A stretch of 11,704 bases of DNA from Verrucomicrobia bacterium 12-59-8 (lineage in GTDB: Bacteria > Verrucomicrobiota > Verrucomicrobiae > Verrucomicrobiales > Verrucomicrobiaceae), in NCBI GenBank assembly GCA_002279765.1, contig NCCR01000213.1, positions 1 through 11,704 on the forward strand. Reading direction: 5' to 3'. Under the pieces are notes generated by a model. It searched no databases and was not told the origin of the DNA. It saw only the letters and a program-made list of their open reading frames with translations. Of this stretch, positions 6,567-11,704 are shown piece by piece. Position 1 is the stretch's first letter, and each line of letters begins with the position of its first letter. Both the position numbers and the translations under genes were made by a program.

Positions 6567-6828
6567 ATTGGTTGTTATTGAGAGGGGCTTTTGACCCGAC
6601 CGTTCGGGTAGTGGGCATTTTTCAGCAGGAACCCCATACACATCAAGTTTTTGATGAAAGTATATTATTAGGCATCACACATTCTCACACACAAACTTCT
6701 GAGAGGGTGCCGTTAACGCGATTTTTCCAAAACATCCCAAACCACCCCAAAAGACGCAGAATCCGACCACATCATGATTGAGCACGTCATTGACGCAAAT
6801 CCGCAGCCCTCCATCCTGAACGTCCTCC
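6567..6828. promoter_or_regulatory. Divergent promoter region between Sel1-repeat gene and dnaB
   Basis: This 262-bp gap must serve both genes. For the minus strand, TATACT (6664-6659) is a good -10 hexamer, about 90 bp before the Sel1-gene ATG, but the matching -35 is poor. A small inverted repeat, CATCAA-GTTT-TTGATG (6641-6656), sits at the expected start point. An 8-bp palindrome CGTTAACG lies at 6711-6718. No clear sigma-70 pair was found for dnaB. The AT-rich core near 6640-6680 contrasts with the surrounding GC-rich DNA. Confidence 0.45.
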
Positions 6829-8340
6829 ATGGCCGAAAATTCCACTCCCATCACGACAGCAGACACACCGCCAAACGGTGGCGCCGAGCCTGCAAAAAAG
6901 CGGGAGAGTTTTAAAAAGCGCAACGAAATCCCCACTGCGGAAGAGCTTCTTGCCTCTTTCAATCGCGCGCTTCCCTTCAGTGACGAGGCCGAAAAAGGCG
7001 TCCTTTCCTGCCTGCTGCAAGACCCGGTAGAACGTCTCAGCGAGTGCCGCGTCACACTGCCTGCCCTAGCCTTTTATCACGACGCGAATCGCACCATCTA
7101 CGAAAAGCTGTTGGAGTTTTACGATAAAAATCTCCCCGTCGATCCCGTCACCCTCACCCACGCCCTGCGTGAGCAGAACCTGCTCGACAAGGTCGGCGGC
7201 GCCGCCGCCATTTCGGAACTTTTCGCGTTTGTTCCGATCCCCTCGCACTTCCCGTATTATAAGAAGATCGTCCTGGATAAGCACATCCTGCGCGAGCTCA
7301 TCCACGCCAGCTCGCTGAACATCCATCACGCCTACGAGCATGGCAAAGAGCAGATGGATGAGAATATCGACACGCTCATCGACCACGCGGAGCAACGCGT
7401 GCTCGCCGTGCGTGAATCCACCGGCTCCAAGGAGGGCATCAAGACCCTCTCCACCCACGTCATGGATGCCATCGACAGCATCCAGTACATGCTGGAGCAC
7501 CCCGGTCAGTTGCGCGGCCTCTCCACCGGCTACACCAAGCTCGATGAGATGAGCTCCGGCCTGCAAGGCGGTGAAATGTTCGTCATCGCCGCCCGTCCTT
7601 CCATGGGCAAAACCTCGCTCGCCATGAACATCGTCGAGCACATCGCCGTGGACTGCAACACCCCCTGTGCCGTGTTCAGTTTGGAAATGAGCGCCACCAT
7701 GCTCGTTCGACGTCTCCTCGTCTCCCGCGCCCGCCTCAGCATGCAGGACCTCTCACGCGGTCTCCTCTCACGCGCTCAGCAGGACGCCCTCGCCAAGGCC
7801 ACGCGCGATCTGCAGAAGGCCCAGATCTTCATCGATGAAACACCCGGCCTCGACATCATGGAGATGCGAGCCAAATCACGCCGCCTCAAAAAGCAGCACG
7901 GCATCCAGATGATCATGATCGATTATCTTCAGCTCGTCACCTCCCAGAGCCGCCGCGCCAAGGACAACCGCCAGATCGAAATCGCCGAAATCTCCGCCGG
8001 CATCAAAGGCCTCGCCAAAGAGCTCAACGTCCCCATCATCGTCTTAGCCCAGCTCAACCGCGCCGTCGAATCCCGCAAAGGCCAGCGCCCCGTGCTCTCC
8101 GACCTTCGCGAATCCGGTTCCATCGAGCAGGACGCCGACATGGTCGGTCTCCTCACCCGCTCCGACTATGCCGGAGCCAAGATGGAAGTCGAAGACGAGG
8201 AGGCCGAAGAAAAGAAAAAAGGCGAGGCCATGCTCATCCTCGCCAAAAACCGCAACGGCCCCACCGACGACGTCCTCCTCCGCTTCATCGACCACGCCAT
8301 GCGTTTCGTCGAGCGCAGCGAAGAAGCCGAGTCTCCTTAG
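6829..8340 (+). CDS. dnaB: Replicative DNA helicase DnaB
   Basis: DnaB is the hexameric ATP-driven helicase that unwinds the replication fork 5'->3' on the lagging strand. The N-terminal helicase-primase interaction domain spans about residues 48-165 (EAEKGVLSCLL, PVDPVTLTHALREQ, VGG). The RecA-like C-terminal domain starts near 225 with LSTGYTKLDEMSSGLQGGE. Walker A ARPSMGKT is at 255-262, the catalytic Glu286 lies in SLEM, Walker B MIMIDYLQL is at 361-369, SDLRESGSIEQDAD is at 424-437, and the arginine-finger segment KNRNGPT is at 473-479. No intein is present. There is a charged 46-residue N-terminal extension and a Glu/Lys-rich insertion at about 452-465, just before the arginine-finger strand. 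The start is fixed by an in-frame TGA 9 nt upstream; there is no Shine-Dalgarno. The gene stands alone and diverges from the Sel1-repeat gene. Confidence 0.97.
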   Translation: MAENSTPITTADTPPNGGAEPAKKRESFKKRNEIPTAEELLASFNRALPFSDEAEKGVLSCLLQDPVERLSECRVTLPALAFYHDANRTIYEKLLEFYDKNLPVDPVTLTHALREQNLLDKVGGAAAISELFAFVPIPSHFPYYKKIVLDKHILRELIHASSLNIHHAYEHGKEQMDENIDTLIDHAEQRVLAVRESTGSKEGIKTLSTHVMDAIDSIQYMLEHPGQLRGLSTGYTKLDEMSSGLQGGEMFVIAARPSMGKTSLAMNIVEHIAVDCNTPCAVFSLEMSATMLVRRLLVSRARLSMQDLSRGLLSRAQQDALAKATRDLQKAQIFIDETPGLDIMEMRAKSRRLKKQHGIQMIMIDYLQLVTSQSRRAKDNRQIEIAEISAGIKGLAKELNVPIIVLAQLNRAVESRKGQRPVLSDLRESGSIEQDADMVGLLTRSDYAGAKMEVEDEEAEEKKKGEAMLILAKNRNGPTDDVLLRFIDHAMRFVERSEEAESP

Positions 8341-8356
8341 CAGCCTGTTCCCATTT

Positions 8357-8400
8357 CCTGGCAGCTAGCCTGTGCAGTCCTCACGGCCATCTATGCCAGG
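8357..8400. terminator. Weak inverted repeat between convergent dnaB and MocR gene
   Basis: CCTGGCA (8357-8363) and TGCCAGG (8394-8400) form 7-bp arms separated by 30 nt, starting 16 bp after the dnaB stop. There is no T-run on either side, so an intrinsic terminator is doubtful. The rest of the 150-bp convergent gap (8341-8490) shows no gene. Confidence 0.25.
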
Positions 8401-8490
8401 TCACGACGCACGCACTTTGGACACCGTTGTTTCGCCGGTGCCGACGCTGTAGGATGCGCTGGAAGGGATCATGGAGACAGCGGCGGTGCC

Positions 8491-9975
8491 TTAAAATAGC
8501 CTGTCGATAGCTCGAACGGCCGAGCGTATTTGCTCAGGCGAGTGGGCACCGAAACCAAGCTGAAGGCCACTGCTGAGTGGATGGCCGATACTTTGTCGGG
8601 CTTCCATGGCGAAAACGGAAAGTGGCACCATTTCATAGCCCTTGGTTTTAGCCAGACTTTCGAGCTTCTTAGCGCTGCGCCCTCCGCCTAACCAGCCAAT
8701 GGTTTGCAGGCCTGTGTCCGTGGGAGTGACGACCAAGCGCTCTCCCCAGATGCGCCGAGACTCGGTGATCATGACCTCATGCCGCTCCATGTATTTGATC
8801 CGCATCCTGCGCAGATGCCGCTCAAAGTGGCCCTCCGTGATAAAATCTGCCAGCACGGCCTGCTCCACGCCTGCGGGGTAGCGATCCACCAGTGAACGCA
8901 TCCGGCGAAAGGGCTCCACCAACGATTCTGGCAGCACGAGAAAGCCAAGACGAAGTCCTGGGTAGAGCGTCTTGTTGAAACTGCCACAGAAAAGCACGCG
9001 GTCGCCTCCTGGCATGCCCTGCAAGGCCATCAATGGACCTCCGGCGAAGCGGAACTCGCTGTCGTAATCATCCTCAAAGATCCATGCCTCCTGACGCTGA
9101 GCCCAGTCGAGAAGCGCGGCCCGCCTTGGCAAAGAGAATGTCACACCGAGTGGGAACTGATGTGCGGCGGAGATGATCGCCAGCCGTGCATCCTTGGCTT
9201 TTCGCAGGCCTTCATCCACTCGCATGCCCTGAGCATCCACAGGCAGCGGCACGAGTCGGGCTCCCATCGCTGCAAGCAGTTTGGCTGCCCCTGGATAACC
9301 AGGGTCTTCCACCCAGGCGGCATCTCCCACGTTTAACAAAAGGCGTGAGCATAGCGATAGTGCCATTTGCGTTCCAGAGATGATCATCACCTGCGCTCCG
9401 GTACAGTGCAGACCGCGGGTCTCACGTAGATGGGCCGCGATAGCCTCTCTGAGTGGCAGGTAGCCAAGCGGATCACTCTCTGAAAGGAGCATCGATGTCG
9501 CGCGATGAAGCTTGCGTGTGAACAACCGTGACCATGCCGTCAGAGGGAAGTCCACCACCGAGGGGACATTCGCCTGGAAGGCGCGTGGCTTCGCGTTTTC
9601 CATGGGGAAAGGTGTGTCCTGCCATGCTGCCGCCAGGTGCGACAGCCGAGCAGAAGTTTTTTGACGCACGCGGCGCGAAGCCGGCTCAGACCGTGGATCG
9701 ACCGGCATCTGCCATGAGGACAAAACTCGCGTGCCATCCCCAACGACGGCGCCGACATAGCCCTCATCCGCCAACTGCTCATACACCGCAGTCACTGTGC
9801 CTCGTGAGATGCTGAGCTGCTCAGCCAGACATCGGCTCGAGGGCAGCCGCGCCTCTGGAAGAAGCCGTCTATCAAGGATTGCCGCTCGCAGTTCCCGATG
9901 CAGCCAAACTGACAAACCCGTGCCTTTGGGACATGCTGGCAACGGCAGGGCGGGCAGAGGTGGCGTCTTTGGCAT
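8491..9975 (-). CDS. MocR-type transcriptional regulator (GntR helix-turn-helix fused to PLP aminotransferase-fold domain)
   Basis: MocR regulators sense amino compounds or pyridoxal phosphate through a catalytically repurposed fold-type I aminotransferase domain. This 494-residue protein has a GntR winged helix at about 21-87 (LPSSRCLAEQLSISRGTVTA), a linker, and an aminotransferase domain from about 140. The PLP-binding features are intact: DPGYPG (224-229), HQFPLG (272-277), EDDYDSEFRF (301-310, with the Asp that contacts the pyridine nitrogen) and GSFNKTLYPGLRLG (331-344), with Lys335 as the Schiff-base lysine. The C-terminal LQLGFGA is typical of the family. Such regulators usually act on a divergent neighbour and on themselves. 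Here that neighbour is the flavoprotein gene, and a candidate operator begins 6 bp before this ATG. The ligand cannot be told from the sequence; the absence of pdx or gab genes nearby argues against PdxR and GabR themselves. Confidence 0.94.
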   Translation of the reverse strand: MPKTPPLPALPLPACPKGTGLSVWLHRELRAAILDRRLLPEARLPSSRCLAEQLSISRGTVTAVYEQLADEGYVGAVVGDGTRVLSSWQMPVDPRSEPASRRVRQKTSARLSHLAAAWQDTPFPMENAKPRAFQANVPSVVDFPLTAWSRLFTRKLHRATSMLLSESDPLGYLPLREAIAAHLRETRGLHCTGAQVMIISGTQMALSLCSRLLLNVGDAAWVEDPGYPGAAKLLAAMGARLVPLPVDAQGMRVDEGLRKAKDARLAIISAAHQFPLGVTFSLPRRAALLDWAQRQEAWIFEDDYDSEFRFAGGPLMALQGMPGGDRVLFCGSFNKTLYPGLRLGFLVLPESLVEPFRRMRSLVDRYPAGVEQAVLADFITEGHFERHLRRMRIKYMERHEVMITESRRIWGERLVVTPTDTGLQTIGWLGGGRSAKKLESLAKTKGYEMVPLSVFAMEARQSIGHPLSSGLQLGFGAHSPEQIRSAVRAIDRLF

Positions 9976-9980
9976 GGAAT

Positions 9981-10028
9981 AATTGGTCTAAAATAATTTT
10001 CAATAATGGCTCTACCGAATGGACCAAT
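9981..10028. promoter_or_regulatory. Candidate MocR operator: inverted ATTGGTC half-sites
   Basis: AATTGGTCTA (9981-9990, plus strand) and GATTGGTCCA (minus strand, 10029-10020) share the 7-mer ATTGGTC in inverted orientation, with cores 40 bp apart, close to four helical turns. A further TGGTCAA lies at 10047-10053 and a degenerate TGGCTCTA at 10007-10014. GGTCTA-type half-sites resemble binding sites I know for PdxR-like MocR proteins. The left site abuts the MocR start (autoregulation); the right site is 45 bp before the flavoprotein ATG. The sequence between them is AT-rich and promoter-like. Confidence 0.6.
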
Positions 10029-10073
10029 CCTTTCCAAAATAAAAAATGGTCAAGCATTCATTCTCAACACCAA

Positions 10074-10676
10074 ATGTCACCGTATCAAAAGCCCATCATC
10101 TCCATCGTTTATCATTCAGGCAGCGGTCACACCGCCGAGATGGCCCATGCCGTCGCGAAGGGTGCCGCAGCGGCAGGTGATGTTACCGTCGTTGAGCATG
10201 AGATCGTTGAAGCTGACTTTAAGCAGGGCCGCTGGCTGAATGAGGGCACCCTTGCGGCACTGGATGAATCAGATGCGATCATCTTTGGTTCGCCAACCTA
10301 CATGGGCGGCATTTCAGCCCAGTTAAAAACCTTCATGGATGCGACCAGTCCGCGTTATCTTCAGCGAAGGTGGATCGATAAAATCGGCGCAGCCTTCACG
10401 GTCTCAGGATTGGTCGCAGGAGACAAGTTAAACACGCTCATCGCTTGCGCCACCTTTGCCATGCAGCATGGCATGATCTGGACAGGCGTAGCCGAGTCCC
10501 CCGTAACTGGTGAGGGCTACAATCGCCTCGGATTCTTCTTCGGTGCTGCTGGCGTCGCACTCTTTGAGCCACCCTCAGAAATGCCCAACGCCGATGACCG
10601 CCAAACTGGCGAAATGCTAGGCCGACGCGTGGCCGCACTGGCGATGCGACTGGCATCGAGCCGGAAGCCAGAGTGA
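10074..10676 (+). CDS. Flavodoxin-fold flavoprotein, WrbA-like / NAD(P)H-dependent FMN reductase family
   Basis: This is a 200-residue cytoplasmic protein with the flavodoxin fold. The FMN phosphate-binding loop is YHSGSGHTAEMA (13-24). A second flavin-contact loop is FGSPTYMGGISAQLKTFMD (71-89), and the segment ACATFAMQHGMIWTGV (124-139) matches the HHGM-type helix of WrbA quinone reductases. The C-terminal helix (176-194) closes the fold. WrbA-like enzymes reduce quinones with NAD(P)H and protect against redox stress; the exact substrate here is unknown, and a plain flavodoxin-like electron carrier is an alternative. I chose the ATG at 10074 because the flavodoxin beta-1 strand begins a few residues later; the longer open frame upstream runs into the MocR gene. 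There is no Shine-Dalgarno. It diverges from the MocR regulator across 98 bp and is the likely regulatory target. Confidence 0.87.
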   Translation: MSPYQKPIISIVYHSGSGHTAEMAHAVAKGAAAAGDVTVVEHEIVEADFKQGRWLNEGTLAALDESDAIIFGSPTYMGGISAQLKTFMDATSPRYLQRRWIDKIGAAFTVSGLVAGDKLNTLIACATFAMQHGMIWTGVAESPVTGEGYNRLGFFFGAAGVALFEPPSEMPNADDRQTGEMLGRRVAALAMRLASSRKPE

Positions 10677-10785
10677 AGGAACGCTCAAGTTAATAGGCCA
10701 CTGCACTTTCTGTAGAATGTCTGATTCTGATAGAAATTGATTTTGGGGAGGCCTTGTCGTATTGGACGTGGCGCGGAGACGAGGT

Positions 10786-10812
10786 GGGAGGGACGCTGGC
10801 ATCCGTCCTCCC
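10786..10812. promoter_or_regulatory. GC-rich hairpin in the leader of the sigma-factor gene
   Basis: GGGAGG and CCTCCC, plus ACG/CGT after one bulged G, form a stem around an 8-nt loop about 56 bp before the proposed GTG start. No T-run follows. It could be the end of the flavoprotein transcript or a structured leader of the sigma-factor mRNA. It lies inside the longer open frame that starts at TTG 10754, and this argues weakly that the longer frame is not the real N-terminus. Confidence 0.3.
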
Positions 10813-10867
10813 GTCTGGAATTAAACAGTCCGCACCATTCACAATACTTCGCCACGAGATTGACTCC

Positions 10868-11407
10868 GTGCCCAGCCTCGAGCAGATCGTGGGTGCCCAT
10901 TATCAGGGGCTCTACAGATTCGCCCTGAGCATGTGCCGACGTGATGCCACGGCGCAGGACATGGAGCAGCAGACTTTTCTCCAGTGGGCAAAAATGGGCC
11001 ATACGCTGTGCGATGCCTCGAAAGTGAAGACTTGGCTCTTCACCACGATCTACCGTGAATGGCTGGTCATCGCGCGGCGCGAGAAGAAGTTGGAGGAAGT
11101 GGAGTTCGAACCCGATCTCCACGGCACGTCCCAGAACCAGGATGACGGCAAAAGTCCCCGTGTGGACAGTGCAACCCTGCAGCAGGCGCTTGAGCAACTC
11201 GCCCCTAACTACCGGGCGATCCTGGTGCTTTTTTACCTCAAAGAACTGTCCTCCCGCGATATTGCTGAGACGTTGGGCATTCCCATCGGCACAGTGATGT
11301 CTCGCCTGTCTCGTGCCAAAGACCGCCTGCGCGCGATATTGCGCGGCATGGAAGAGACTGCCTCCTGCCACAGCATCCCATTCCCCGCCTCGTCAACCGC
11401 GAAGTAG
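10868..11407 (+). CDS. ECF-type RNA polymerase sigma factor
   Basis: ECF sigma factors redirect RNA polymerase to a small regulon. With the GTG at 10868 the protein has 179 residues, normal for the family. Region 2 spans about 6-71 (HYQGLYRFALSMCRRDATAQ, then DMEQQTFLQWAKMG and SKVKTWLFTTIYREWL). Region 4 spans about 103-155 (LEQLAPNYRAILVLFYLKEL, then SSRDIAETLGIPIGTVMSRL), with a clear helix-turn-helix. The linker 75-100 is acidic and variable. An in-frame TTG at 10754 would add 38 residues without sigma homology, so I prefer the GTG, with moderate certainty. DASKVK-WLFTT-YRE is a wording I recall from verrucomicrobial ECF groups that sit next to a short anti-sigma-like protein. The corresponding downstream frame here is damaged, so this factor may lack its partner. 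Confidence 0.9.
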   Translation: MPSLEQIVGAHYQGLYRFALSMCRRDATAQDMEQQTFLQWAKMGHTLCDASKVKTWLFTTIYREWLVIARREKKLEEVEFEPDLHGTSQNQDDGKSPRVDSATLQQALEQLAPNYRAILVLFYLKELSSRDIAETLGIPIGTVMSRLSRAKDRLRAILRGMEETASCHSIPFPASSTAK

Positions 11408-11601
11408 CCAGACTCGAACTCGATGCCACGAGGCTCCGCCCACAGGGCACGCTGCCAGAGGCGCGCGGGATGATCGAGAGCGATGCCGAAATCGCTGCAT
11501 GACAAGCGAAGCACACGGAGGTCGATGGATCAGTGGCCCAGGCTTTTGATGCCGCCATTCCCGCGAGTCTCCGAAAGAGCATTCTGCAAAACTCGAAATA
11601 G
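11392..11601 (+). pseudogene. Remnant of a short ECF-associated, anti-sigma-like protein with in-frame TGA
   Basis: Overlapping the sigma-factor 3' end in another frame is a 69-codon reading stretch: VNREVARLELDATRL, then LPEARGMIESDAEIAA, a TGA at 11500-11502, then QAKHTEVDGSVAQAFDAAI and PASLRKSILQNSK, ending at TAG. From memory this follows the layout of small proteins beside verrucomicrobial ECF sigma genes, which begin MNREEA and carry 'DPELA-W' then 'AAF--VPVP-LK--IL'. The TGA falls at the usual Trp position, as a TGG-to-TGA change would give. Position 1 reads GTC rather than a start codon. TGA is a real stop in this genome: tyrA, aroA, dnaN, the lipoprotein and the flavoprotein all end in it. 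I infer a pseudogene; a sequencing error or chance frame remains possible. The remaining 11602-11704 shows no supported gene. Confidence 0.45.
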
Positions 11602-11704
11602 AGCCTGACCCTCTGGTGAGTTCGAGAAAGTCATCTCCCAGACTGGAAGGAAGGGGGCTGAGACCCTATTCGCATAGCCGGAAGGTATGCGCCCCTCCTC
11701 AAAG

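Noticed and set aside
6712..6717. GTTAAC palindromic core found both upstream of dnaB and upstream of dnaN
   Set aside because: About two GTTAAC hexamers are expected by chance in a window of this size and GC content. The distances to the two starts differ greatly (about 26 and 114 nt).
8341..8490. Possible gene remnant between dnaB and the MocR gene, with AGCCTGT repeated at 8342 and 8367
   Set aside because: No frame gives a recognisable protein, and the repeated heptamer is too short to be meaningful.
11233..11527. Minus-strand open frame containing 'SDFGIALDHPARLWQRAL', reminiscent of a kinase DFG motif
   Set aside because: It runs antisense through the sigma-factor region 4 and the plus-strand partner remnant. 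No other kinase motifs are present, so it is most likely a shadow frame.
11687..11704. ATG after GGAAGG at the right edge (MRPSSK), possible start of the next gene
   Set aside because: Only six codons are visible and the purine-rich motif is one base from the ATG, too close for a ribosome-binding site; it cannot be supported.

Overview
The window looks like a chromosomal, mostly housekeeping stretch from a member of the Verrucomicrobiota, probably Verrucomicrobiaceae-like (Prosthecobacter or Verrucomicrobium relatives). This is an inference. It rests on the ECF sigma factor with a 'DASKVKTWLFTT-YRE' region 2, a proline-rich lipoprotein ending in 'PYTGKIFRVP', high GC content, and the near absence of Shine-Dalgarno sequences. 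I recall the two protein signatures from that phylum. No 16S gene or other decisive marker is present.

Layout. Positions 1-4416 hold a minus-strand block read in the order dnaN, small proline-rich lipoprotein, tyrA, aroA, cmk (cmk runs off the left edge). Gaps are 27 bp, 97 bp, 6 bp and a 4-bp ATGA overlap, so at least tyrA-aroA-cmk is an operon. It joins the last common step before chorismate (AroA) to the tyrosine branch (TyrA), with CMP kinase as the usual downstream companion of aroA. Positions 4417-4844 hold the dnaN upstream region with a perfect 24-bp tandem duplication, a tRNA-Ala(GGC) gene and a strong Rho-independent terminator that ends only 2 nt before the tRNA. Positions 4845-6566 encode a secreted or periplasmic Sel1-repeat protein on the minus strand. 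It diverges across a 262-bp region from dnaB, the replicative helicase (6829-8340, plus strand).

After a 150-bp convergent gap the content becomes more accessory. There is a MocR-type (GntR/aminotransferase) regulator on the minus strand, and diverging from it a flavodoxin-fold WrbA-like flavoprotein. The 98 bp between them carry an inverted pair of ATTGGTC half-sites that look like the MocR operator. The right end holds an ECF sigma factor. A short frame overlapping its 3' end resembles the small anti-sigma-like partner of verrucomicrobial ECF factors, but it has an in-frame TGA and no recognisable start codon, so it is probably a pseudogene.

I see no CRISPR array, prophage, transposase, toxin-antitoxin or recognisable defence system. 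The most interesting points are the broken sigma-factor partner, the MocR/flavoprotein pair with its operator, the duplicated element upstream of dnaN, and the unusual tRNA/terminator arrangement.
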